A DNA stretch of 64,000 bases from assembly GCA_016647705.1 (NCBI GenBank), contig CM028333.1:16923743-16987742 (forward strand), written 5' to 3'. A model generated the notes under the pieces. The model searched no databases. It was given only the letters and a program-made list of their open reading frames with translations, and was not told the DNA's origin. This document shows positions 11,505 through 22,900 of the stretch, in pieces (position 1 is the first letter of the stretch; each line of letters starts with the position of its first letter). The DNA comes from Eucommia ulmoides (Eukaryota > Streptophyta > Magnoliopsida > Garryales > Eucommiaceae). The translations under genes were made by a program, and so were the position numbers.

Positions 11505-13586
11505 GTTAAAATGAACAACATGAACAACAAGCTTCAACAATTTTTACTCTTGAAGATCCTCAAAATGAAGATTGTACAACAATTGTAACTTCACTAGAAA
11601 CAACGGAACATAATGAACAGGATGATGCTGTAGAAGTTTTACACCCTCAATGTGTCAGACGAAGGCCAACATAGATGCAAGACTATAACGTAACAAGAAT
11701 TGATTATTCTGAGGATTCACATACTCATTTTGCCCTGTTTTCAGATTGTAATCCAGTAAGTTTCAATGAGGTTGTCAAAGAATCAAAGTGGCAGAAGGCT
11801 ACGAATGTTGAAATTAGGGCCATTGAGAGAAACAACACTTGGTAGTTGACAGAGCTTCCAAAAGGGCAAAAAACTAGTTGTGTGAAGTGAGTTTACAAGA
11901 TAGTTGAAGGAGTCCGCTGAAGTTGACAAGTACAATACGCGCTTGGTGGCCAAGGGCTATAAGCAAGAATTTGATGTTGATTACAAAGAAATCTTTGTTC
12001 CGGTTGTAAAGCATGACACAATTAGATTGGTGATTGCATTGGTAGCTCAAAACGCATGGCCTACTTTCTAGTTGGATGTGAAATCAACATTTCTACAAGA
12101 AGATTTACAATAACAAGTATTTGTTGATCAATTACCTAGTTATACGTTGCTAGGTAATGAGTATAAGGTGTAAAAATTGAAAAAAGCTCTATATGGGCTG
12201 AAACATGCTCCAAGAGCTTAGTACAACCGTACAACTATTTATTTTTTGAAGGAAGGATTTAGAAGATGTCTATATGAGCATACGCTTTTTTATTAAAATT
12301 GAAGATAGAAAAAAAATGATTTTTGTATGATTATATGTGGATGATTTAATTTACACCGGAAATGATAGGGCAATATTTGAAAAGTTTAAAAAGTTCGTGA
12401 TATAATTGAATTTGATATGTCTGATCTTGGAATGCTACATTATTTTCTTGGCATTGAAGTTGTTTAATCAACTACTAGAATTTTTATTTTACAAAATAAG
12501 CCTGTCTGAGAAATTTTAGACATGTTTCAAATAAAAATTTGCAATTCGGTGAATACACTAACTGAGTTTGGTTTGAAGCTAAATAAAGATCATGAAGGAA
12601 AAAAGATTGATGGCGCTATTTATAAGAAAATTGTAGGAAGTTTAATGTATTTAACAACAATAAGGCCATATATAATGTATTGAGTGAGTCTCATCAACAA
12701 ATACATGGAGAATCTAACAGAGATGCATCTACTAGTTGCTTAGAGGATACTTCGGTACTTGCAAAGTACTAAAGAATTTGGGTTGCTCTACAAGAAGGGA
12801 GATAAGTCATACTTGATTGGATTTACTTACAACGATTTTGCAGAGGATTAAGATGATAGAAAAAGTACTTCTTGCTCGATTTTTATCCTTGGTTTAGGGA
12901 TTGTTTCATGGCCATCAAAGAAACATAGTACTCTATCAACCATTGAAGCTGAGTTTGTTGCTGCAACTTCATGTACATGTCAAGCCATATGGTTAATGAT
13001 AATTTTTTAAGAGCTTCATTGCAAGAGACGAGCTTATTGCAATTTTTTTTGTGATAACAATTCAACAATCAAACTCTCGAAAAATCTCGTTCTACATGGA
13101 AGAAGTAAACAAATAGATGTGAAGTTTCATTCCCTAAGAGATCTCACATAGGCTGGAATAACTGAGCTCATCCACTCTAGAAGTGAAGATCATCTTGCAG
13201 ATATATTCACAAAGCCTCTCAAATTGCCTTCGGTTCTAAAGTTATAAGAATTGTTGGGTATTTGTATGTTGAGATTTTTTGGAGACTTCAAAGCCGTTCT
13301 TTTTTCTCAATTGTATATTAAACTGAATGTTTGAAGACATTAGTTTAAGGGAGGGTTTGTTATGAATTTGTCAAACTTGTCTTTCATGTGGGGATTTAGA
13401 TATAAGATGAATAGACCTAGTCTTTAGACATGTTATTAGTTTGTTTTTAGTGTTGCAGATCATGGGTTACTGGTCAAAAGTTGCTATTTTTCAGTTCTTT
13501 TTCGTTGATGTAGTGTTGATTTAAAGGGATATTGGTTAATTGAATTATATGATAGTGAAAGCTTTCTTCTCCCCCTATTTTTAACA
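11505..13586 (+). mobile_element. Ty1/copia remnant: RT, RNase H and 3' LTR
   Basis: The plus strand reads as the C-terminal half of a Copia polyprotein: a reverse transcriptase region (about 11800-12500, with recognisable KKALYGLKHAPRA) and an RNase H region (about 12780-13230, with DIFTKPLKLP). A polypurine tract (AAGGGAGGG, about 13348) precedes an apparent 3' LTR that starts TGTTATGAATTTG at 13358 and probably ends TTTTTAACA at 13586. The 5' half is absent. Many breaks; an old fossil. Confidence 0.8.
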
Positions 13587-14460
13587 GGTTTTAGTTTTAA
13601 TTTTTCATTTTTTTTTTATACTTTTTCCCCTGAATATTTACAACTATTTAAATAGTAATGTGAATGTTCATGCCGGTGATCGCTATTAAATTCGGCTACT
13701 TTTATTTGTTTTGAAACATTATGAACATTTAGATCAGTTCGCATAAGTGTAAATGTACACATTGGTAACCCTATTAAATCTAGTGCATTGCAAGTTTATA
13801 TTTCGTAATTTTGCGAACAATCAGTATAGAAATTTAAAAAGTTATTGTTGAAGTAAAATATAATAAGAGAATGTCAATTTTCAAATAAATATTGTGAATA
13901 TTCACAACAGTTCAATCCGTGTTCGTAACCATTATATTTAAATGTTAAAAATGACAAAATAAAATGTGAATGTTCATATTTTGCTGTATTTATAGAATGA
14001 TATTTTATATAAATTAGGAGAAAATAATGGTAAAAGAATACATAATATTTTTAAAAAAAGTTTTGGGGATAAAAAATTTAATTATTTCTTTTCAATAGAT
14101 TATATATCTTTAAAAACTAAATAATAAATTTACCATTGAGAAATTATACTTAGTTGTGATTGGATTTGTTATAAATAGTTGTACTTATCTTACTATTGGA
14201 TGGAGATAATTTGGGTGATAAATTAGGAATTAATTAGTCGTTTAATATTTTCACATATTTAACCTACAATCTCTCTCTTTCTATTATATAAATTACAATT
14301 TTGTGGAATAAAGATATCAATTTATCTTTACCAATTTACACTATTTTTTTTTTTGGTTTACACTAATAAAAGTTCTTGTGTATTGTAGAACCAACTTATT
14401 GAAATTTTTATTTATTGAGTATTTATTGCTTTTATTTATGGGGCAGTTATCAATAAGTCA
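13587..14460. other. Unassigned AT-rich stretch
   Basis: Very AT-rich with recurrent short palindromes of the type TGTGAATGTTCA (near 13660, 13885 and 13970). No coding potential and no recognised element ends. It may be a decayed mobile element or plain intergenic DNA. Confidence 0.4.
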
Positions 14461-14694
14461 TTATATAAGGATAAAACTACCAAAATACACCTTTTTAAAA
14501 AAATATGTTACAAAATAGTCTTTTTATTTTTTTGTGACAATTTTGCCCCTCGTGTTATATTCCACACGAGAGTCATGTTATATTCAATACGAAGATCGTG
14601 TTACATTTAACACAATCTCAGATCGTGTTATATTTTACTTGATCTCGTATTGAATATAACACGAGATCGTGTTATATTCTAATTTTTTCGTTCA

Positions 14695-15027
14695 AATTGA
14701 AAAAGGAGATGGAAAACATCACCTAGATTATAAAATCGAATCTTCAAATCAATGTTCAACAATCCAAATACATAAAAAATTATACAAATTTGAGCATCAG
14801 GAAGCTCGAAAACTGAATAACACGAAACAAAACAACACTAATTCGTACATGAACACAAATTTACACATGCATATATATCCATAAACACAAATACACACAC
14901 AACAGTAGGAGATGAAAAATATCACCTCGATTATAAAATTGAAACTTCAGATCTAACGTTCAACAATCCAAATACATAAGAAACTATACAAATTTGAGCA
15001 ACAAGAAAGCACGAAAACCGAATCAAG
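14695..15027. repeat. Tandem duplication, ~208 bp period
   Basis: The stretch from about 14703 (GGAGATGGAAAACATCACC) to 14817 recurs at about 14907-15025 with scattered substitutions: both hold GTTCAACAATCCAAATACAT and ACAAATTTGAGCA. It lies inside the Pack-type element, next to the captured exon. Confidence 0.75.
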
Positions 15028-15049
15028 AACTATACATCACCGGAAAGTG

Positions 15050-15164
15050 GCCATAATCGGTGCTTCATCAAATTGTGCCAGTTGCAATACAAATTAGCGC
15101 GAAGATCGCGACGAGCTTTGTTGATTTCTTTCAAATACTCCGTGTCAACGATCGGCATAGCCAT
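15050..15164 (-). pseudogene. APX3-like: Captured first exon of peroxisomal-type ascorbate peroxidase
   Basis: On the minus strand an ATG at 15164 opens the peptide MAMPIVDTEYLKEINKARR, followed by DLRA. This is nearly the same as the N-terminus of plant peroxisomal/membrane ascorbate peroxidases (Arabidopsis APX3 begins MAAPIVDAEYLKEI). These enzymes reduce hydrogen peroxide with ascorbate. After about 23 residues the match degrades, then a short piece (GCACCGATTATG) again fits the CAPIM part of exon 1. No haem-binding or catalytic region is present, so it cannot encode an enzyme. The DNA beyond the ATG (15165-15370, minus strand upstream) ends in a TTTATATACAT TATA-like box, so promoter and 5'UTR may have been captured as well. 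Confidence 0.82.
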
Positions 15165-15516
15165 TGATGAAACTCGAATTTCTTGGAGATTGAGATCAAC
15201 AGATCACTGTACTTCTCCTCATCGCCGATAAATGTTGGATTGCGTTTTGCCCTTGCAAATAGACATGGGTTTGACTAGATCTGAAACCGAATAATGTTGA
15301 CGGCGAGCGAGGGCGACGGAGGGAGAGGAAGATTGTGAGAAGGAGAGGAATCCGCTGGTTATGTATATAAAGAAGGGTAAAATAGGTAAACAAAAAAATT
15401 AGGACTTTTTGGGTAATAAGTACCTTATTTCATAGGACTATTTGGTACAAAATAAAATCAGTGGGACCATCTTGTAATTTGAGCGTTTTAAATAGACTAT
15501 ACTGTATTTTTCCCTT

Positions 15517-15850
15517 TATCTTGTGGGTCGGGGTTATAGTGGAACCGGGATGTGACATTAGAGATGAGAAATCAATTAGGAATTTGAAACACAATTCCTG
15601 GCATAACCTCCCTGCTTAACGGAAATGCTTATGACGTACATAGGGTGACGTTAATGTTGATTTATTCAATGCATGGTGTATTTTATCACATCAACAACTG
15701 ATGGTACATTTAAGAAAAGACCAATTAAATAATGACATTGTTTAAACGAGTGACATTGCTCTCCCGGAAGTATCAATTTCGACAACAACCACCCTTTTTT
15801 TTTTTTTTTTCTAAAAAAATAACATTTTTATATGAGATCACTGATTAACA
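15517..15850. other. Unassigned upstream flank
   Basis: Intergenic DNA upstream of the transporter gene, with a T-run at 15797-15810. No gene or element ends were recognised. Confidence 0.4.
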
Positions 15851-16056
15851 AAAGGCCTACCAACAAGATATAACTTAAGTGGTAAAACATATTTGAGTTA
15901 AAGCAATTGACAAGAATTTGAGCCTATGGAAAAATACTTGCTGGGAAAGACAGTCACACACTCCGAACAAAATAGCCTTTCAACTTATGTGGGTAGGGTA
16001 CACTCGTGGGTATTTAAAAAAAAAAAAAAAAAAAAAAAGTAATTAGGGAAAGGCCT
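15851..16056 (+). mobile_element. SINE-like retroposon with poly(A) tail
   Basis: Starts with a degenerate tRNA-like A-box region (TTAAGTGGTAAAACA near 15893) and a B-box-like GACAAGAATTTGAGCC about 30 bases later. It ends in GGGTACACTCGTGGGTA followed by about 20 A (16018-16038). An 8 bp repeat AAAGGCCT occurs at 15851-15858 and 16049-16056 and may be the target-site duplication, though 10 bases separate the second copy from the poly(A) run. It lies about 0.55 kb upstream of the transporter start codon. Confidence 0.45.
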
Positions 16057-16608
16057 TTTAGCGTGATTTCATATGTGACATTAATACCTATGAAATTGGA
16101 ATCTCTTTAACTTCTATAGTGTTAATCTGACAACTATTTTATGTATTTAATAAACCAATTTTCAAATATATATATAATTGCATTTCTTTTTAGAATTTTT
16201 GCATCGTTTCCACAGATGGACGAGGAAGAAGCAACAGTACAATGCTTGGATGCAAGAACCGGCAAATGCGACAGACAATTTAGGATTATTATTTTTCCTT
16301 ATTTTAATAGAACAATTAAGTATTAGTTTTTTTTTTGTTTGTCCTGCAAGTTTGGATAGGAATACAAAGGTGAATTCTAAAATGATTCCTTGGGGTGTAA
16401 GTTTCTCAGCCAAGTCTTGGATTCGTCGTTTGTCATCAGCAGGCCAGGCGCATGACAAAAAAAATGTTCCTGGCACACCACACGATCCTTTTTTTTTGGT
16501 TCTTTTTCCATGCAACTATTACCTCGGACTATATCAATATTCGACATTTGGATAATTCATGCAGGATCAAGAGTTTCAAAATTTGATTTCCAGAAACGTT
16601 TTAAATTA
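16057..16608 (+). promoter_or_regulatory. Proximal upstream region / 5' leader of the MATE gene
   Basis: Contains the presumed promoter and 5'UTR of the transporter. An in-frame upstream ATG at 16510 would add 33 residues (MQLLPRTISIFD...) without an intervening stop. I prefer the ATG at 16609 because the added residues are not typical of the family. A clear TATA box could not be fixed, and a leader intron ending at TGCAG near 16564 is possible. Confidence 0.35.
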
Positions 16609-16998
16609 ATGGAGAAGTATCCGGGCACGTGCCCACAAAACTTCCAGGATCCCGATGAATCTCTTGTATTATCGTCGAAAGATAACCTGTTGCCGGCGCT
16701 GAAAGAAGAGGACGAGGACAACGTCCCAGAAATTCATCCTCGTAAACTTCTCATCACTAATTCTTTATCTGATGAAGACGACATCAAACCCATTAAGGGA
16801 GTCCGAGATTTCTTCCGGGAGTTCACCGTTGAGTCCAAGAAGCTCTGGTACCTCGCCGGTCCGGCCATCTTCACGTCGATATGCCAGTACTCTATCGGCG
16901 GTGTTACCCAAATCTTTGTGGGTCAACTCGGGACCATAGAGTTGGCTGCCTTCTCCATCGAGAACTCTGTCATCGCTTCTTTCTCTTATGGAATCATG
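16609..16998 (+). CDS. MATE gene exon 1 (residues 1-130)
   Basis: Codes the acidic N-terminal tail (several D/E-rich runs such as EEDEDN and SDEDD) and membrane segment 1 up to SYGIM. The donor is ATG|GTATAT and the exon ends in phase 0. Confidence 0.9.
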
Positions 16999-19900
16999 GT
17001 ATATATATTGATATATATGTCTCTTCTCATTTCTCTGTTTTGTTACTACTAATGAATTTCATGAATCGAATTGCAATAACAGCTGGGCATGGGAAGTGCA
17101 CTTGAGACACTCTGCGGCCAAGCTTTTGGAGCAGGACAGACCCATATGCTGGGGATATACATGCAAAGATCGTGGATTATTCTCAATTCCACTGCCATTC
17201 TCGTAATGTTTGTTTATATTTTTGCATCTCCATTGCTAAAACTCATACATCAGGATCCCAAAATATCGGATGCCGCCGGCAAATTTGCACGGTGGATGAT
17301 CCCTCAGCTCTTCGCCTACGCTTTCAACTTTCCCATTGCCAAGTTCTTGCAGTCTCAGAGCAAGATGGTGGCCATGGCGGTGATATCGGCTGTAACTCTG
17401 GCTTTCCATAGTTTCTTCAGTTGGATGCTTATCATGAAATTGGGTTGGGGTATGGTGGGGGCTGCGGTGGTGCTGAACGCGTCGTGGTGGTTCATAGTGG
17501 TGGCTCAGCTGCTTTATATCATGAATGGGAGCTGCGGTGAGGCTTGGTCAGGGTTTTCGAGGAAGGCTTTTGAAAATTTGGTGGGATTTGTTAGGCTTTC
17601 ACTTGCTTCTGCAGTAATGCTCTGGTAACAAGCGTCAACCCTTTCTATATCTTTTTTAGATAAGCAACAAACCTTAACTATTGATTTTGATTGTTCATTC
17701 CACTTTCCATGGAAATGTGTTGGGTGATTTTTACTCCCAATTTGGGAGCCTTCAATGATTGAGCACCTGGAGCAAAAGTCCAAGAAAAGAAAAGAAAAGG
17801 TGAAACAAAAGGTCCACAAGAAAACAAAAGCAACAAAAGAAAAGAGAGAAAACCAAAAAAAGGGAATCCAATGAAAAAGGAAGAAAAAGAAGCAGCTTAC
17901 CAAACTTGGACAAAATGGAGTCGGCAACCGAAGTCGATGCTCAATTTGGCATGTGTTCAGACTGCCAAATTGATCAAATCCTCCTCTATAAGTAGAGGAG
18001 GTGAGCCAAAGAGAATAATAACTTCTCTGCAAAGAAAATACGCAGAGAGTTAGAGAGAGAAACCCTATTTGTGAGAAGATATTAGTGAGTGCCAATTTGT
18101 GAAGTTTTTACCCACAAATTGAAGAACAATATTTTTGTATATTGTTTGAGTGATCTACAAAGTGTGAGATTTGTAATCCCATAATTTATTATAGTGGAAG
18201 ATTTAAGCGGCCTATGGGTCCTGTGGTTTTTTACCTTCAATTGAGGAGGGTTTTTCCACGCTAAAATCCGATGTGTTATTTCTGTTCTATTTTAGTTTGG
18301 GAAAATGTTCTGAGACCGACAAAATTATCTTGTCATCTTTCACAACAAAGTGGTATCAGAGTCGGGAGCTCAGTAGAGGATGAGATCATATACGTAGTAT
18401 ACTACACTATACATACATACGTATACGATACTATTCACAGTATTTATACGGGACGTATACGGTATATATACGGTACAGTTCATACGATACTATTCACAGT
18501 ATTTATACGGGACGTATACGGTGTGTATACAGTATCTATGCGGTACTGTTCATACGATACTATTCATACGTACGGGTACTATTCACATAGTACTGAACGT
18601 AGTACTATTCATCGGCAGCAAAGTACCGGACCCAGTGAAACCTGCTAATTCAGACTTGTGATCGAGATGGAGGAGAGCACAGGCAACATGATCAAATTAA
18701 CTGCATTTAACTATGCAATTTGGAAGCTGAAGATGGAGGATCTTTTGTACATAAAAGACCTGTGGAAGCCCATTGTAATGCCGACACAGGAGGCGGCATC
18801 TACAACAGATGACAGAACTGACGAAACAACAACAACATCAACCACGAGCACATCGACAACCTCATCAGACGCTGACTGGACAGTGCAGAACCAAAAATGT
18901 GTTGCCCAAATCCGGCAATGGATTGACAAGAGCATTTTTCAAAATTTTTCTAATGAATATGATGCTTATGTTCTTTGGCGAAAGTTGGAGAAAATATATG
19001 GGAGGACAACTTCACAGAATAAAGCAAATCTGATGCGACGATTAGTCAATCTGAAGTACAAAGATGGAAGCAGTGTATCTGAACATATGAGCGAGTTCCA
19101 AGGCATTATTAATCAACTCAATTCTATGAAAATGACCGTAGATGACGAGTTGCAAGCGTTGTTGATGTTGAGTTTTCTACCGAAGAGTTGGGACACATTA
19201 GTTGTGTCAGTTAGCAACTTTGTTCCAGATGGAAAGCTTACCATGGATATGGTAAAAGACAGAATGCTGAACGAAGAGTCTAGACGAAAAGACGAAGGAT
19301 ACACTCCTGAGTCTGAAGCACTTGTCTCAGAAAAGCAAGGTAGGCAAGAGAGGCGTGGGAGAAACGGAAGTCGAAATCCCCACGGTCAAGAAAGAGGACG
19401 ATCTAAATCCAAATTTAGATCTGACAAGAAGTGCTATCATTGTGGTAAATCTAGACATTTCATTCGAGATTGTCAGAAGTTGAAGGCGGAGCAATCCCAA
19501 AATCAGGAAGCCAGAACCCGAACAAATGACACCGCTACTATCATTAATGAAGCTGTCATTGTTCGAGATGATAACTATGTCAATCTTGTATCCCAAGATT
19601 CAACCTAGGTTGTTGACTCAGGCGCCTCATTCCATGTCACGCCACAACTAGATTTCTTCTCATCTTACACTCAAGGAGAATTCGAACGTATGAAGATGGA
19701 AAATGATGGTGCATCTGAAATTGTTGGTATCGACGATATTTATCTCGAAACCAATATCGGATGCAAGCTACTTTTGAAAGACGTGAGACATGTCCCTGAT
19801 ATCCATCTCAACTTAATCTTTACCGGGAAGTTTGACGACGAGGGCTACAACAATTACTTTGGTGAAGGCAGATGCAAACTTACCAAAGGTAATTTGATAA

Positions 19901-22900
19901 TAGCAAAAGGCAAAAAGGACACCTCTCTCTATGTTATGGAATCCAAGTTATGCAGAGGAGAGGTAAATACAACCAGGAAAGAAGTCCCTAACGAGTTATG
20001 GCATAAGCGGCTCGGACACATGAGTGAGAAAGATCTTAAAATCCTTTCCAAGAAAGAGCTCTTGCTAGGAATGAAAGGCACACCCTTACAAACCTGTGTT
20101 GATTGTGTTATGGGAAAGCAACACAGAGTTACATTTCAAAAATCATCCACCATCTAGAAGGAAGAATATTCTAGATCTGATACATACAGATGTCTGCTCA
20201 ATGAGTCATAAGTCATTGGGAGGTGCTCTTTACTTCGTGACTTTCATTGATGACCACTCTAGAAAAGTGTGGGCCTTTGCCTTGAAAACCAAAGATCAAG
20301 TGGTGGAAATTTTCAGGCAATTTCATGTAAAAGTTGAGAGAGAAATTGGAAGATATTTGAAGTGTGTACGTGAAGACAACGGAGGCGAATACCGTGGACC
20401 ATTCGAAGAGTACTACAGGAAATTTGGCATTAGACTTGAAAAGTCAGTACTAAAGACACCTCAGCACAATGGTATCGCAGAGAGGATGAACAGAGCCATC
20501 TGTGAAAAAGTCAGATGTATGCTCTCAGATGCAAAACTGCCAAACTCCTTTTGGGGGGAGGCAATGAGGACAATAGTTGATTTAATCAACATTTCTCCAT
20601 CAGTTTCACTGAACTATGATGCTGCATAAAAAGTCTGGACGGGGAAAGACATTTCGTACAAACACCTGAAAGTGTTTGGTTGTAGAACGCTTGTTCACAT
20701 ACCAAAAGATGAGAGGTCCAAGATGGATGGAAAGGCAAAGCAATGCATCATTGTAGGATATGCCCATGAAGAGTTCGGTTACAGACTCTGGGATCTTGTC
20801 AGCAAAAGGATCGTCAGAAGTAGAGATGTGGTGTTTCTTGAAGATCAGATAGCTGGAGACTTTGAGAAACCAGAAAAGTCACAATCAGATGAATTTCTAG
20901 TAGATCTCAGTCCTAGCTCTTTACCAACAAATTCCGGTGATGAGGGAGCAGTACCAGATCCTGATGATGCAACTCCACCAGCTAGCAGTTCGGAACCAGA
21001 ATCGATTCCGGAACAAGTCCAATAAGAACTGAGAAGATTTACCCGAGAGCGACAATTGAGTCGCAGATATTCTCCTCATGAGTATGTAATGCTTACTGAA
21101 GGGGGAGAACCTGAGAGGTATGAAGAAGTTGTTGCAGATCAACATAAGGGCAAGTGGTTAAAAGCCATGCAAGAAGAGATGAAATCCTTGCATGAGAACC
21201 ATACATTTGATTTGGTAAAACTACCACAGGGTAGAAAAACTCTCAAGAACAAGTGGGTGTGCAGGATCAAAAATGAAGAACACAGCTCACAACCATGCTA
21301 CAAAGCGAGATTGGTTGTGAAAAGATTCGGGTGGAAGAAGGGTTTTGATTTTGACGAAATATTTTCACCTGTGGTGAAAATGTCTTCAATCCGAGTTGTT
21401 CTTGGCCTTACAGCCAGTCTTAATCTGGAGGTTGAACAACTTGATGTAAAAACTGCATTTTTACATGGTGATCTTGACGAGGAAATTTACATGGAGCAGC
21501 CCGAAGGTTTCCTAGTCAAAGGAAAAGAGAAACTGGTGTGCAGACTGAAGAAAAGCTTGTATGGTCTGAAACAGGCACCAAGGTAGTGGTACAAAAAGTT
21601 TGACTCATTTATGGAGAAAAATGAGTACAACCAAACAACGACGGATCACTGCGTCTTTATCAAGAAATTTTTTGATAGTGACTTTATTATTCTTTTACTC
21701 TATGTTGATGACATGTTAATTATAGGTCGTGACAACGCCAAAATTAACACGCTGAAGCAAGAGTTGAGCAGGTCCTTTGAAATGAAGGACTTAGGAGTAG
21801 CAAAGTAGATTTTTGGCATGACGATTACCCGTGACAGGTAGAATCGTAGAATCTGGCTATCTCAAGAACGCTATGTTGAAAAGGTTCTTGAAAGATTCAA
21901 AATGAGTAAAGCTAAAGTTGTTAGTTCTCCACTTGCAAGCCATTTCAAGCTTAGTGCGAAACAATGTCCTTCGAGTAAGGAGGAAAAATCAGAAATGGAT
22001 AGGGTGCCTTATGCATCGGCAGTTGGTAGTTTGATGTATGCCATGGTATGCACCAGACCAGACATCGCTCACGCAGTCGGTGTAGTGAGCCGTTTCCTTT
22101 CAAATCTTGGAAAGGAACATTGGGAAGCAGTAAAATGGGTACTCAGGTATCTCAGGGGGACATCCAATCATTGTTTATGTTTTGGAAATGGTAAGCCTGT
22201 ATTGGAAGGACATACAGATGTAGATATGGCTGGCGATGTGGATTTGAGAAAATCTATATCCGGATACTTGATAACATTTGCAGGAGGAGCTGTTTCGTAG
22301 AAATCATGATTACAGAAGTGTGTTGCCTTATCCACCACAGAAGCAGAATACATCGCAATCACAGAAGGATGTAAGGAGATCCTTTGGATGAAGAAGTTTC
22401 TACAAGAGTTGGGTTAGAATCAAGAGAAGTATACACTCCACTGCGATAGTCAGAGTGCTATTCACCTCAGCAAGAACCCGACTTTTCACTCGAAGTCTAA
22501 ACACATTGACGTGAGATATCACTGGATTCGTGATGTGTTAGAAAACAAGTTGTTACAGCTTGAGAAGATCCATACCAATGATAACGGGGCCGACATGATG
22601 ACAAAAGCTCTACCCAGAGAGAAGCTCGAAGTTTGCAAGGAAGTTGCAGGCTTGACTTCAACCCCAAATTGGTCGTGAGGGGGAGATTTGTTGGGTAAAT
22701 CACTCCCATTTGGGGGTGATTTTTCAACAAGGTGGCCTACCTCCCACCTACCCATTTGATGCCAAAGAGATTTGTTGAAGAAAGAACAAGAAAACAAAAT
22801 GAAAAAGGAAGATGATAAGTAGCTCACCAAAAATGAAGAAAAAGGAGAAATCGGTGCCTACCTTTTGCTGAAAGTTTTTTCTTCTATTCAGACTGTCAAG

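Larger units (their letters stand above)
14461..15516. mobile_element. Pack-type DNA transposon (MULE-like?) with captured gene DNA
   Basis: The two ends resemble each other in inverse orientation: TAAGGATAAAACTACC at the left against TAAAGGGAAAAATACAG read inward from the right, plus inner matches (GTTACAAAATAGTC against GTACCAAATAGTC, and TTTGTGACAATTTTGCCCC against TTTGTTTACCTATTTTACCC). Between them lie repeated TCGTGTTATATT motifs (14550-14680), a ~210 bp tandem duplication and a captured ascorbate peroxidase 5' end. No transposase is present. I could not find a clean target-site duplication, so the superfamily assignment is inference. Confidence 0.5.

Noticed and set aside
16162-16555. 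Overlapping open frames of 117-125 codons on both strands upstream of the MATE start
   Set aside because: They overlap each other antisense, contain T/A-run translations, and resemble no family; better explained as 5' flank.
17514-18095. 193-codon minus-strand open frame across exon 2 end and the Copia LTR
   Set aside because: It is an antisense shadow spanning a host exon, intron and LTR; composition is phenylalanine-rich low complexity.
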